Assembly: GCA_027886825.1 (NCBI GenBank) | Contig: JAPCJS010000005.1 | Coordinates: 1 to 32,851, forward strand | Reading direction: 5' to 3' | From: Nitrososphaerota archaeon | GTDB lineage: Archaea > Thermoproteota > Nitrososphaeria > Nitrososphaerales > Gagatemarchaeaceae | Length of the DNA stretch: 32,851 nucleotides | Shown: positions 1 through 9,578 of the stretch, piece by piece | Layout of the letters: the number at the start of each line of letters is the position of its first letter | Numbering within the stretch: position 1 is the first letter of the stretch | Position numbers and translations under genes: made by a program | The notes under the pieces: generated by a model | The model's input: only the letters and a program-made list of their open reading frames with translations | Told to the model about the DNA's origin: nothing | Database searches by the model: none

Positions 1-257
1 GCCAGGTCCCGTGTGATTATGGACGCCACTACGGTCGGTATCGAAGGGGTATCTCGTGGCATTTCCAATGCTGCGTATCTGTAATACTTAACCGTTTTGA
101 ACAGATAGATGTATATAGTCAGTAATGATTATTACAACCAGGGAAAGCATGTGAATATCAATAATCAAACAACTCAAACAGTAATGCCGGAGCTCGACAG
201 AGGGACTACGGGTGACTTTGAAGGTCAAACGGCCAGACTCGGCACGGCTAACCTCCG

Positions 258-1910
258 GTGAATAGAATGACAGAAGCGTCATACGTAACAAGCTCCAGCG
301 GCCAGCAGGTTATCGTCCTGAAGCAGGGGGGCGCAAGCAACCGGGCAAGGAAGGCGCAGAGCAACAACATTGCTGCGGCCAAGCTGATCGCCGAGATGGT
401 GAGAACCTCACTCGGCCCGAGAGGGATGGACAAGATGCTCGTGGACGGCATGGGCGATGTCACTGTCACCAACGACGGCGCTACGATGCTCAAGGACATG
501 GACGTCCAGCACCCCGCAGCGAAGATGGTCATCGAGGTATCGAAGACAGTCGATGATGAGGTCGGCGACGGAACGACGTCGTCAGTCGTCCTTACGGGAG
601 CGCTGCTTGAGAACGCTGAGGAGCTGATCGAGATGGGTATCCATCCGATGGTCATCGTCAACGGTTACCGGAAGGCCGCACATCAGGCACAGAAGATCCT
701 GGACAAGATCGCCGTAAGCGTAGCACCGAACGACAGGGTCACGCTCACGAGGATCGCAAGGACCAGTATGGCTTCCAAGCTTGTCTCGAATGACAGCCTT
801 GTGTTGGGGGAGATCGTAGTCGATGGGCTCCTTCACGTCGCGGAAGAGGTCGGCGACGGGAACTTCAGAGTTGACCTCGAGAACCTGAAACTCGAGAAGA
901 AGGTCGGCGGTTCCATCAAGGACACCCGCCTCGTGACGGGAATCGTCCTAGACAAGGAGGTGAGCCACTCGGGGATGCCGAAGAAGATCGAGGGAGCACG
1001 GATCGCCCTCGTCAGCTCCGCCCTCGAGATCGAGAAGACGGAGTTCGACTCGAAGCTCAGCATAACCAACCCCGCGCAGATCCAGCAGTTTCTTGACCAG
1101 GAGACGAAGATGCTGAAGGAGATGGTCGAGAAGATCTCCAAGGTCGGAGCCAACGTCCTGATCTGCCAGAAGGGGATCGACGACGTAGCACAGTACTACC
1201 TTTCGAGAGCCGGCATCCTTGCCCTGAGAAGGGTCAGGGAGACGGACATGCTCCGGCTTGCAAAGGCGACTGGCGCAAGGATAGTCTCGGGGCTCGACGA
1301 CATCTCCAGGAAGGACATCGGATGGGCGGGTCTGGTGGAGGAACGCAAGGTCGAGGACGACAAGTGGACCTTCGTAGAAGGCTGCAAGAATCCAAAGGCC
1401 ATGACGATACTCGTCAGGGGCGGAACGCAGAGGGTGGTCGACGAGGTAGAGAGGTCCATGCACGACGCCATCATGGTCACAAAGGACGTGCTCGAGAACC
1501 CCGGGATAGTGGGCGGTGGCGGCGCGGTCGAGGAGGAACTGTCGTACCGCCTGATGAAGTGGTCCAGTACGCTGGAGGGGAGAGAACAGCTCGCCGTGCA
1601 GAAGTATGCGGAGGCCTTCGAGGCCATCCCCCTCGCGCTGGCCTCCAACGCCGGGTTCGATCGGCTCGACATCCAGGTCGCCCTCAGGTCGAAGCACGGG
1701 CACGACGAAAAGTGGTATGGAGTAGACGTCCTGGGAACCGGCGTGCGCGATATGTTCGAGAAGAACGTGATAGAGCCTGTGAGCGTCAAGCAGCAGATCA
1801 TAACCTCGGCGACCGAGTGCGCGTGCATGCTGCTCAGGATCGACGACGTCATCCCCAGCCGAGGAGGGGGAGCACCCATGCCCCAGCGTGAAGAGTCGGG
1901 CATGGACTGA
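258..1910 (+). CDS. thsA: Thermosome subunit (group II chaperonin, TCP-1/Cpn60 family)
   Basis: 550 aa ORF with SLGPRGMDKMLVDGMGDVTVTNDGATML, VGDGTTSSVVLTGALL and GGGGAVE motifs typical of thermosomes. Start is GTG 258 or ATG 267. Confidence 0.97.
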   Translation: MNRMTEASYVTSSSGQQVIVLKQGGASNRARKAQSNNIAAAKLIAEMVRTSLGPRGMDKMLVDGMGDVTVTNDGATMLKDMDVQHPAAKMVIEVSKTVDDEVGDGTTSSVVLTGALLENAEELIEMGIHPMVIVNGYRKAAHQAQKILDKIAVSVAPNDRVTLTRIARTSMASKLVSNDSLVLGEIVVDGLLHVAEEVGDGNFRVDLENLKLEKKVGGSIKDTRLVTGIVLDKEVSHSGMPKKIEGARIALVSSALEIEKTEFDSKLSITNPAQIQQFLDQETKMLKEMVEKISKVGANVLICQKGIDDVAQYYLSRAGILALRRVRETDMLRLAKATGARIVSGLDDISRKDIGWAGLVEERKVEDDKWTFVEGCKNPKAMTILVRGGTQRVVDEVERSMHDAIMVTKDVLENPGIVGGGGAVEEELSYRLMKWSSTLEGREQLAVQKYAEAFEAIPLALASNAGFDRLDIQVALRSKHGHDEKWYGVDVLGTGVRDMFEKNVIEPVSVKQQIITSATECACMLLRIDDVIPSRGGGAPMPQREESGMD

Positions 1911-1992
1911 CTCTGCACGAGCACCACGCTCAGACTTTGAGCAGATTCCGAAGACTGTTCCAGTGATTTTAAATACATACAGCTTTTCAGTC

Positions 1993-3096
1993 ATGATGAT
2001 GCTTTTCCGAGAGAAGAGAGCGATAGCGCCGATCGCTATTGCCGTCGTAGTGGTTGTAATTGTGGTCATTGCAGGAGTTGCTGCTTACTCTGTCCTGTCG
2101 TCAGGCTCAGGCTCTTCCTCATCTTCATCGTCTTCCTCGTCGAGTCACACGACGACGAAGTCCTCGACCACGACGTCAACGACAAAGTCGACGACCTCCT
2201 CGACCACGACTCTTCCGACTTCGAGCTCAACGACTTCAAAGACTAGCACTACCTCTACCACGACTGTTCCGACGACTAGCACCACCACTAGCACTACCTC
2301 TACCACGACTGTTCCGACGACTAGCACCACCTCGACTACGACTAGTTCTTCTACGTCCACTCATTCGACGACCTCATCGTCTTCCAACACTTCGACGAGC
2401 ACGATAACGACCTCCTGCTCTACTGGTAGCAGCACCACCTCCACTTCTACGTCTACGACCCAAGAGAACGTGATACCGCTGCTCAGCACCTACTCGGCTA
2501 TGACCATCCAGGGCAACGGGACTTCCTCGAGTACTGGAGGAACTACAACGTCTTCCCCCCAGAGTTTCAATTATACCCAGTCTTACAGCACCGTCTATGT
2601 GAGTTCCACCACATACAAGATTAGCATCACCACCAGCGAAGGGGCCCAGAGTTTCTCCTCAACGATTTGGATCCTGAAGAATGGTAGTACCTTGGCCATT
2701 AACGAGGCCGGAACCAACCTCACCGGCTCAATTGCCCGGCAAATCGGCGCCTCGGCGTTCTTCGGGTTCACCTTGCAGATCCAGGCTGATTCGCAGATCG
2801 CCCAATACACGGCAACGAACTTCTTCCACTCCATAGGAACGTCCACTGTCTCCATCGGGCCGACCCAGGTGAGCGTTAACACCTATGTCGCCAACTCGCT
2901 ACCGGTGACCACGACCGACTGTGTCACCGGCGATATTACCACACTTACGGCCTTCTCGCTCTCCGTAGGAACGCCTCATGGGTCGAGCCTCCCGCTCGTC
3001 ACCCACGAGCACTTCGCAGGCAGCACCAAAGATACAAACGGCCAGACCAGCACCTTCGACGAGGTGCTTGCGGTCACCTCGATCACGCTGGCCTGA
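1993..3096 (+). CDS. Exported/membrane-anchored protein with pilin-like N-terminal helix, long Ser/Thr-rich linker and extracellular C-terminal domain
   Basis: Start MMMLFREKRAIAPIAIAVVVVVIVVIAGVAAY followed by about 110 aa of S/T. ATG 1993 is preferred over the ORF-track start 1888 because a TATA-like TTTTAAATA (1967-1975) lies 18-26 nt upstream and the signal sequence is then N-terminal. Confidence 0.75.
   Translation: MMMLFREKRAIAPIAIAVVVVVIVVIAGVAAYSVLSSGSGSSSSSSSSSSSHTTTKSSTTTSTTKSTTSSTTTLPTSSSTTSKTSTTSTTTVPTTSTTTSTTSTTTVPTTSTTSTTTSSSTSTHSTTSSSSNTSTSTITTSCSTGSSTTSTSTSTTQENVIPLLSTYSAMTIQGNGTSSSTGGTTTSSPQSFNYTQSYSTVYVSSTTYKISITTSEGAQSFSSTIWILKNGSTLAINEAGTNLTGSIARQIGASAFFGFTLQIQADSQIAQYTATNFFHSIGTSTVSIGPTQVSVNTYVANSLPVTTTDCVTGDITTLTAFSLSVGTPHGSSLPLVTHEHFAGSTKDTNGQTSTFDEVLAVTSITLA
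2242..2331 (+). repeat. Perfect 2 x 45 bp tandem repeat coding for the S/T-rich linker
   Basis: ACTAGCACTACCTCTACCACGACTGTTCCGACGACTAGCACCACC at 2242-2286 and identically at 2287-2331. Confidence 0.95.
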
Positions 3097-3245
3097 GATT
3101 CGGCACCAGACGGACCTGGCTCTGGCCAAGTCCGCTCCCGCAGCCTAAGCGCGGCCTTGGACCTCGGCTAGGCACTAACGGTGGTCACGATCATGGTGAC
3201 TCGAGGAGTTGAGCCAAACGACTAGTGCGGCAGACATCCGACTGT

Positions 3246-4241
3246 TCAGCGCGACTTGGCGATTCCCTCAAAGAGATCCTGAGCGAACTGCACATCGTGG
3301 GGCATGATGAGATTCACCTGGTTGGCGCCAGCTTCGAACCACTTCTCCGCGGATGCGGTCATGTCCTCCGCCGTCCCCAGGAGCACGGACTTGTTTGAGA
3401 GGTATTCTTGGGGATCCTTTCCTATGCGCTCCGCCCAGACCGTGGCCAGCTTCCTGGCCTCAGGGATGCTCCTGGCGAAGATCGGTGTCGCGTTGACGGA
3501 TATCCTGATGGATTTCATGTCCCTCCCGATCTCGCGACAGTAACTTTCCATCTGCGCGAACCTCTGCTGGAACATCTCGAAGGTGCACGGGCCGGTATCG
3601 ACGTCCCAGCCGTCTGCCTCTTCGACCGCGATCCTCATCACGTTCTCGGAGGCTCCGCCAATCACTATCGGCGGGTGAGGCTTCTGGACGGGCTTCGGGC
3701 TCAGGATCCCCTTTTCTATCCGGTAGTACTTTCCGGCGAACGTAACCTCCTCCTCGGTCCAGAGCATCTTGATCAGCTGGACGCTCTCCCTCAGCATCTC
3801 TACCCTTGTCCTGTAGGGCTTCCAGGGTATTCCGTACGCGAGACACTCGGTCCTGAACCATCCCGCACCCAGCGCCAGGTTCACTCTGCCGTCCGAGATC
3901 AGGTCGAGCGTCGAGGCCATCTTCGCGAGCACCGCAGGATATCTGAAGAGGTTACACAGAACGATGTTCGTCAGCCTGGCCCTCGACGTGATCGTCGACA
4001 GGGCTGAGAGGGTGGTCCATGCCTCGACTATCCCGTACCTGAACCGTTCGGGTCTCTCCTTCCCTCCGGGCGAAGAGCCCAGGGGGTTGAGGAGGTGATC
4101 ATGGACGCCTATCGAGCTCAACCCAAACCTGTCCGCCGCCAGAGCGATATCCCTGAGAACTCCAAAGTTCAGCTCCACCTCCTCACGCGCATAAGAGCGT
4201 CCGGATACAGGAAGGCTGATACCGAATTCTCGTCTGGTCAT
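3246..4241 (-). CDS. LLM-class (luciferase-like) F420-dependent oxidoreductase
   Basis: 331 aa; FGLSSIGVHDHL, DLISDGRVNLALGAGWFRTECLAYGIPW and KPVQKPHPPIVIGGAS motifs of the bacterial luciferase-like family. Confidence 0.9.
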   Translation of the reverse strand: MTRREFGISLPVSGRSYAREEVELNFGVLRDIALAADRFGLSSIGVHDHLLNPLGSSPGGKERPERFRYGIVEAWTTLSALSTITSRARLTNIVLCNLFRYPAVLAKMASTLDLISDGRVNLALGAGWFRTECLAYGIPWKPYRTRVEMLRESVQLIKMLWTEEEVTFAGKYYRIEKGILSPKPVQKPHPPIVIGGASENVMRIAVEEADGWDVDTGPCTFEMFQQRFAQMESYCREIGRDMKSIRISVNATPIFARSIPEARKLATVWAERIGKDPQEYLSNKSVLLGTAEDMTASAEKWFEAGANQVNLIMPHDVQFAQDLFEGIAKSR

Positions 4242-4384
4242 AGCAGGTCATCTCCCGTTCGAGGCTTGAAATGTCTTCCTTCCGGGGCAGAACCGAGTCC
4301 GATGAAGATAATGACATGAGCCATGCCGTTAGCCCGGCGGCGGGGCCTCACTAATCGGGATGACGCACGTCCTGACTCCCCTTT

Positions 4385-5131
4385 CTATCTCCACTTTGTG
4401 AGTATCTCCTCCCTCCGGAACGTGGTCCTGCACACCTGAAGCAGGACAGCGTCGATGGCCAGGAGGATGACAGAGATTATCACCAGATTGGTCGGGTCCA
4501 CAGATGTGAAACTCGTCTCGGCCAGGACATAGACGCCTCCGAACGGCACCGATGCCAGGGTCCCGAGCTGCTGGGCCGCGCGCAGGTCGCCGACGAGCGA
4601 GGAGATGATGACGTTTGCCTCGACGCTGAAGGTGCACGCGAGAGGGACCGCGAGCAGTAGGATAACCGCCATCGTGGAGTTCGGAAAATAGTAGTAGCCG
4701 AGGCGAGCGTACGTCAGTCCGTCCGCGAAGAGCATGAATATCGAGGCCCCGATGTATGACACTCCGATGGATGGCAGCAGCGCGGCGAGGCTCTTCCCGA
4801 GCAACAGCTCGCCGTCCGTGGTGGGCGTCGCGAGAAGGGGCTCCAGGCTCTTTTCGAGCTTCTCGCCGAGAAAGCTGTAGGAGGCGAGTACGGTCGGGAT
4901 GAGGGTCGCCAGGATGATGAAGAAGAACGAGAACGCGTTCAGCAGGACGACGATCTCCGAAACCGGAGGAGAACCTTTCATGAGGACGAGCCAGATGACG
5001 ATCGGCAGGCCGACGGAGATGACCGCAGGGAGCCCGATCAAGGAATAGAGGGTGTACCTCTTCCTCCTGAATATCTCAAAGTCGTTCGTCGCTACGATCA
5101 AGGCCTTCGAAAGCTTCATCCTCTTTTTCAC
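4385..5131 (-). CDS. ABC-2 type transporter permease
   Basis: 248 aa with multiple hydrophobic segments; EKLEKSLEPLLATPTTDGELLLGKSLAALLPS motif typical of ABC-2/NatB-like permeases; overlaps the ATPase gene. Confidence 0.85.
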   Translation of the reverse strand: MKKRMKLSKALIVATNDFEIFRRKRYTLYSLIGLPAVISVGLPIVIWLVLMKGSPPVSEIVVLLNAFSFFFIILATLIPTVLASYSFLGEKLEKSLEPLLATPTTDGELLLGKSLAALLPSIGVSYIGASIFMLFADGLTYARLGYYYFPNSTMAVILLLAVPLACTFSVEANVIISSLVGDLRAAQQLGTLASVPFGGVYVLAETSFTSVDPTNLVIISVILLAIDAVLLQVCRTTFRREEILTKWR

Positions 5132-6051
5132 TCCCGCACTAGTCTCAGGTAGACGTCTTCCAGTGACGGCAGCACCTCGGTGACGAACTGGACGCGACCT
5201 CCTGCGGCAACTATCGCGTCAACTATCGCGGGGTTCTCATCCACAGGGTCGCTCACATCGACGACAAGTCTGTTGCCATCCGCAACGACCTCCCTGGTTG
5301 TCAGCCTCTTCACGGCAACTATGATCGCATCGGTGACCTGTGCGAGCTCTATAACTGTCCTTCTCCCCCAGAACGACTCGAGCAGTTCCTTTGTTGCTCC
5401 CACCGCGACCAGCCGGGTCTTCAGGATCCCGATCCTGTCGCAGATCTTCTGAGCCTCGCCGAGGTTGTGAGTGTTGATGAAGATGGTCCTCTTCTCTTTC
5501 TTCAGCTCAAGGATAAAGTCCCTTACAGTCTTCGACGACTCTGGATCCAGGTTTGCAGTCGGCTCGTCCAGGAACAGTATCTGTGGGTCATGAATCAGCG
5601 CCCGGGCGATGGCCAGCTTCTGTTTCATCCCCTTTGAGAACGTCCCAGCGGCGAGGTTCCTCTTGTCCCAGAGGCCCAGCATCTTGAGGAAGTGCTCGAT
5701 CCGCTCCTTCCTCTGGCCCTCGTTGCACTCGTACAGACGGCCGTAGTAGTCCAGGTTCTTGTAGGCGCTCAGGTCGTCATACAGGCCGACGCTCTCGGGG
5801 AGCAGCCCGATGATCTTCCTGATCTTCTGCTGGTCCGAGCTCCTTCCGATTTCGTGATCGCCGATGGTGGCCTCTCCGCTCGTCTTTGATATGAGGCATG
5901 TGAGCATCCGGACGGTCGTGGTCTTCCCGGCGCCGTTCGGCCCGAGGAACCCGAAGACCTCTCCCTCCTCGACGCGAAGGGTCAGTCCCTCGACGGCCGT
6001 AATCTCCCCGAACTTCTTGGTCAGGTTCTCCGTCTCGATCAAGCGCACCAC
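5128..6051 (-). CDS. ABC transporter ATP-binding protein (ABC-2 exporter type)
   Basis: Walker A GPNGAGKTTT, signature FSKGMKQKLAIARAL, Walker B ILFLDEPTANLDP. Confidence 0.95.
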   Translation of the reverse strand: MVRLIETENLTKKFGEITAVEGLTLRVEEGEVFGFLGPNGAGKTTTVRMLTCLISKTSGEATIGDHEIGRSSDQQKIRKIIGLLPESVGLYDDLSAYKNLDYYGRLYECNEGQRKERIEHFLKMLGLWDKRNLAAGTFSKGMKQKLAIARALIHDPQILFLDEPTANLDPESSKTVRDFILELKKEKRTIFINTHNLGEAQKICDRIGILKTRLVAVGATKELLESFWGRRTVIELAQVTDAIIVAVKRLTTREVVADGNRLVVDVSDPVDENPAIVDAIVAAGGRVQFVTEVLPSLEDVYLRLVRE

Positions 6052-6251
6052 CTGCTAGAATGGCCGTCCGAGGTAGGGAGACGAAGATGGGCGGAGTTCC
6101 ATTTTTGGCCGGTCGATTGATGAGCGTCACCTTTGATTAATTAATGAATCTGACGGACGCCCGCAGGTCAGCTTACGGCGGCAGGAATGGGTGCCGGTCG
6201 GGTCGCACAGGCTGGGGCCGCAGTCGCCCCTTCGTGGTCGCTGGATGTATC

Positions 6252-8342
6252 TCACACCGGACTCGGTCTGAACCGGAAGAGGAGCAGCGAGTTGCCGATC
6301 ACGGTGACGGAGCTGATCGCCATCGCACCGGCCGCGAGGAAAGGCAGGACGTTGTAGACCTGGACCCCCAGGATGGGAACCAGCGCCCCGGCGGCGACTG
6401 GGATCAGGACCACGTTGTAGGCGAAGGCCCAGAAGAGGTTCTCCTTTATCTTCGAAAGGGTCTTCCGGCTGAGCTGGATGGCCACGGCCACGTTCTGCAG
6501 GTCGTCCTTGATCAGCACTATCTGCCCCGTCTCCCTCGCTATGTCGGTCCCGCTGCCGATCGCGATCCCGATGTCTGCCTTGGCCAGGGCGGGTGCATCG
6601 TTGATGCCGTCACCCACCATGGCGACCACTTTCCCCTGACTCTGCAGAGACCCTATCTTCTCCTCCTTCTCCCGGGGAAGCAGGCCTGCGACGAACTCGG
6701 TGATGCCGATCTTCTGGGCAATGGCCATCGCCGTACGCGGGCTGTCACCTGTCAGCATCACAACCCGGATCCCCATCCTCCCCAGGGCGTCTACGGCAGG
6801 CTTTGCGGTTGGTTTCACCGTGTCCGCGACCGCAATGATGCCTACCACTATGCCCTCGGCGACCACGATCATGGTCGTCTTCCCTTCCTCTTCCAGCCGT
6901 GTCACGTCTGTCTCCACCGTGGACAGGTCTTCTATCCCATTCTCCTGCATGAGCCGTCTGTTTCCCAGCATGACCGCCCTGCCGTCCACCATCGCCCTGA
7001 CGCCCATCCCGCCCATCGCCTCGAAGCCGCGCGGGTCAGAGAGAACGATTGAACGGCTTGCCGCTTCATCGACAAGGGCCTCGCCAAGCGGATGTTCCGA
7101 ACCCTTCTCCGCCGAGGCAGCCAGGTGAAGGAGCTCCTCCGGAGCGATGATCCCGTTGGTGACCACATCCGTGACCGAGGGCTTTCCCATGGTCAGGGTG
7201 CCCGTCTTGTCGAAGACCACCACATCGACCCTCGCGGCGAGTTCCAGGTACTCGCCTCCCTTGATCAGGATCCCGCTCTGGGCTCCCTTGCTCGTCCCCA
7301 CCAGGAGCGCGGCGGGAGTAGCGACTCCCAGCGCACACGGACACGAGATCACCACGACCGAGACGAAGACGAGCACGGAGAAGGCAGGCCCGATGTGTCC
7401 CAGGTAGTACCAGGAGAGTGCCGCCAGCGTGGCGGCAGCGACAACGACAGGGACGAAGTACGAAGCGATCCTGTCGGCGAGCCTCTGTATCGGGGCCTTG
7501 CCGATCTGTGCCTCCTCCACGAGCCTGACTATCTGGGAGAGGGTCGTATCCTGACCCACCTTGTCCGCCCTGAGCTTCAAGAGGCCTGACCTGTTGATCG
7601 TCGCCCCTATCACCACGTCTCCCACGGATCTCTCGGCGGGGATGCCCTCGCCGGTCATCATCGATTCGTCGATGGCCGACCTGCCCTCGACGATTACCGC
7701 ATCGACGGGTATTCTCTCGCCGGGTCTGACGACAAGCAGGTCTCCGACCTTGATCCGCTCCACGGGTACGTCGACCTCGAGGTCGCCCTCGATCCTATGA
7801 GCTAGGGGGGGTTGAAGCTCTACGAGCTTCCTTAGAGCGGCGGAGGCCCGGCTCCTCGTCACGTGCTCCAGGAACCGACCTGCCAGGATCAGTGTGATTA
7901 TGATGGCCGAAGTGTCAAAGTAGACGCCCGACGATGGGAGCAACTCTGGCGCGAACGTGACTGCAGCAGAGTACGCCCACGCCGCCGAGGTGCCCAGTGC
8001 GATGAGGACGTCCATGTTGCCCATCCTGTTCTTGATGCTGTCGTAGGTCCCTTCGTAGAACCTCCACCCTATGACAAATTGGAGTGGGGTGTCGAGGGCA
8101 AAGAGGACATAGTCTGACGGCCGCGCCGGCAGGAGAGACGCATACGTGAAGAGCAGAATCGGCAGTGAGAGCAGCGTCGAAGCAAGGAGCTCAATCTTTA
8201 GCTTGCGGAGCTCTTTCTCTGGGGAGAGGAACTCGCGCATGCAGGACTCGCTGCAGAAGTAGTAGGTGACGCCGCGGACCTCGGCCTTGAGCTCCGCGGT
8301 GCTCTCGTCGACGAACATTCCGCAGATGGGGTCCTTCGCCAT
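6252..8342 (-). CDS. copA: Copper-translocating P1B-type ATPase with N-terminal YHS domain
   Basis: CPC motif (VVISCPCALGVATPAALLVG), DKTGTLTMGKP, MVGDGINDAPALAKADIGIAIGSG; TM7/TM8 YNVVLIP and MAISSVTVIGNSLLL fit Cu+ P1B-1. N-terminus DPICGMFVDE...YYFCSESCMREF is a YHS domain. Confidence 0.92.
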   Translation of the reverse strand: MAKDPICGMFVDESTAELKAEVRGVTYYFCSESCMREFLSPEKELRKLKIELLASTLLSLPILLFTYASLLPARPSDYVLFALDTPLQFVIGWRFYEGTYDSIKNRMGNMDVLIALGTSAAWAYSAAVTFAPELLPSSGVYFDTSAIIITLILAGRFLEHVTRSRASAALRKLVELQPPLAHRIEGDLEVDVPVERIKVGDLLVVRPGERIPVDAVIVEGRSAIDESMMTGEGIPAERSVGDVVIGATINRSGLLKLRADKVGQDTTLSQIVRLVEEAQIGKAPIQRLADRIASYFVPVVVAAATLAALSWYYLGHIGPAFSVLVFVSVVVISCPCALGVATPAALLVGTSKGAQSGILIKGGEYLELAARVDVVVFDKTGTLTMGKPSVTDVVTNGIIAPEELLHLAASAEKGSEHPLGEALVDEAASRSIVLSDPRGFEAMGGMGVRAMVDGRAVMLGNRRLMQENGIEDLSTVETDVTRLEEEGKTTMIVVAEGIVVGIIAVADTVKPTAKPAVDALGRMGIRVVMLTGDSPRTAMAIAQKIGITEFVAGLLPREKEEKIGSLQSQGKVVAMVGDGINDAPALAKADIGIAIGSGTDIARETGQIVLIKDDLQNVAVAIQLSRKTLSKIKENLFWAFAYNVVLIPVAAGALVPILGVQVYNVLPFLAAGAMAISSVTVIGNSLLLFRFRPSPV

Positions 8343-8378
8343 GACTGCGGGGGAACCTGGGAAGTCTTAAAGCAGCGT

Positions 8379-8394
8379 CTTTACGGATGTAAAG
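8379..8394. promoter_or_regulatory. Putative operator of the TRASH-Lrp regulator upstream of the Cu ATPase
   Basis: CTTTACGGATGTAAAG inverted repeat (CTTTAC-N4-GTAAAG) 37-52 nt upstream of the ATPase ATG. TATA-like TTTAAG (minus, 8366-8371) lies between it and the ATG. Matches the palindrome at 16118-16132. Confidence 0.7.
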
Positions 8395-8492
8395 CTAATC
8401 CATCTCAACCAGTCTTAGCTCGGCTTCGTACGAATCCGATCGGGCAGGGAGATGCCCGCACCCCCGATCTCATGGCCTAGGCAGCACTGCGC

Positions 8493-9278
8493 TCAGTAGA
8501 AGCCTGCGGTGAGTCCACCATCGACGAACAGTATGTGTCCGTTGACATATCTCGAATCGTCTGACGCAAGAAAGAGCGCGCCGAGGGCTATGTCTTCTGG
8601 CTGGGAGAAGCGACCAGCCGGTATCTTCCTCAGGAGCGACGATATCGCCTCCTCGGGGTTAGGAGAAGCTTTCATCGAGGCCTCCCACTGAGGCGTACGT
8701 GTCTCACCGGGAACCAGGCCGTTCACACGGATGTTGTATCGCGCGTAGTCCAGGCACATCGCCCTGGTCAGTTCTCTGAGGCCGCCCTTGGCGGTCCCGT
8801 AAGCGTGGTTACCTACATAGTTCATGTAGGCGTTGGTCGTCACGGTATTGATTATCGATCCCCCTCCGCCCTTGATCATGAGAGGCACCACCTCTTTCGA
8901 GAGGAGGAAGGTCCCCCTCAGGTTGAGGTTGATGAGCCTGTTCCACTCCTCTTCGGTGTCGTCTACCACGGTGTCGTGCTGGTCTCTCTGCCAGCCTCCG
9001 ACGTTGTTGTGAAGGATGTCGATCTTCCCGAACCTGCCGACCACCTGCTGCACCATCCTCTTCACCTCGTCAGTGTTCATTACGTTGGCTCTGAAGAAAT
9101 CAGCCTGCCCACCAGCCGCCTGAATGAGCCTGACCGTCTCCCGACCTCCCTCTTCAACAAGGTCGTTGACAGCTACTTGGGCACCCTCCTTGGCGAAGAG
9201 TATCGCCGTCGCCCTTCCTATTCCCGACCCCGAGCCTGTTATCAGCGCCACCTTCCCCTGCAGGCGTTCCATCGTCAT
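8493..9278 (-). CDS. SDR-family NAD(P)-dependent oxidoreductase
   Basis: GKVALITGSGSGIGRATAILFAKEGAQVAVND, NNVGG, YGTAKGGL catalytic YxxxK. ORF track extends to 9383; start near 9272-9278 fits the family N-terminus. Confidence 0.92.
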   Translation of the reverse strand: MTMERLQGKVALITGSGSGIGRATAILFAKEGAQVAVNDLVEEGGRETVRLIQAAGGQADFFRANVMNTDEVKRMVQQVVGRFGKIDILHNNVGGWQRDQHDTVVDDTEEEWNRLINLNLRGTFLLSKEVVPLMIKGGGGSIINTVTTNAYMNYVGNHAYGTAKGGLRELTRAMCLDYARYNIRVNGLVPGETRTPQWEASMKASPNPEEAISSLLRKIPAGRFSQPEDIALGALFLASDDSRYVNGHILFVDGGLTAGFY

Positions 9279-9578
9279 CTTCGCTCGACCAGGTATGACT
9301 ATTTGAGCGTTCGTCAACCAGGATGGCCTGGACGCGTTTCGTCTCGAAAACTCGGCGAGTTCGTAGCACTGTATCACTTCCATGCCCCTCGTTGCTCCTG
9401 CCGAGCGGATCCGGAGCGAAAGATACGCCTCTGAAGCTCAGGTCCAAGAATAGACAGAGATAGTACAATGCGAGGTGAGGGTCGGTCGTTCATCTATCTT
9501 TGGAATATCTACGGTAAGCTTACACCTCTGTCTCCTTAACATTCTTATAGTATCAGCGTTCAAACCCAAAACTGTAGC

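Noticed and set aside
1-84. Open frame to the left edge (…RSRVIMDATTVGIEGVSRGISNAAYL*)
   Set aside because: Only 27 codons visible, another frame is also open, and there is no recognisable family; cannot support a CDS call.
948-2069. Long minus-strand ORFs (373 aa, 260 aa) opposite the thermosome
   Set aside because: Shadow ORFs caused by GC-biased third positions; the thermosome frame is unambiguous and the antisense proteins have no recognisable motifs.
2101-2460. S/T-rich low-complexity region considered as a CRISPR-like or satellite array
   Set aside because: Repeats are in frame, contiguous without unique spacers, and encode a Ser/Thr linker.
6144-7052. 302-aa plus-strand ORF overlapping the Cu ATPase
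   Set aside because: Low-complexity, charged antisense translation; copA is clear on the minus strand.
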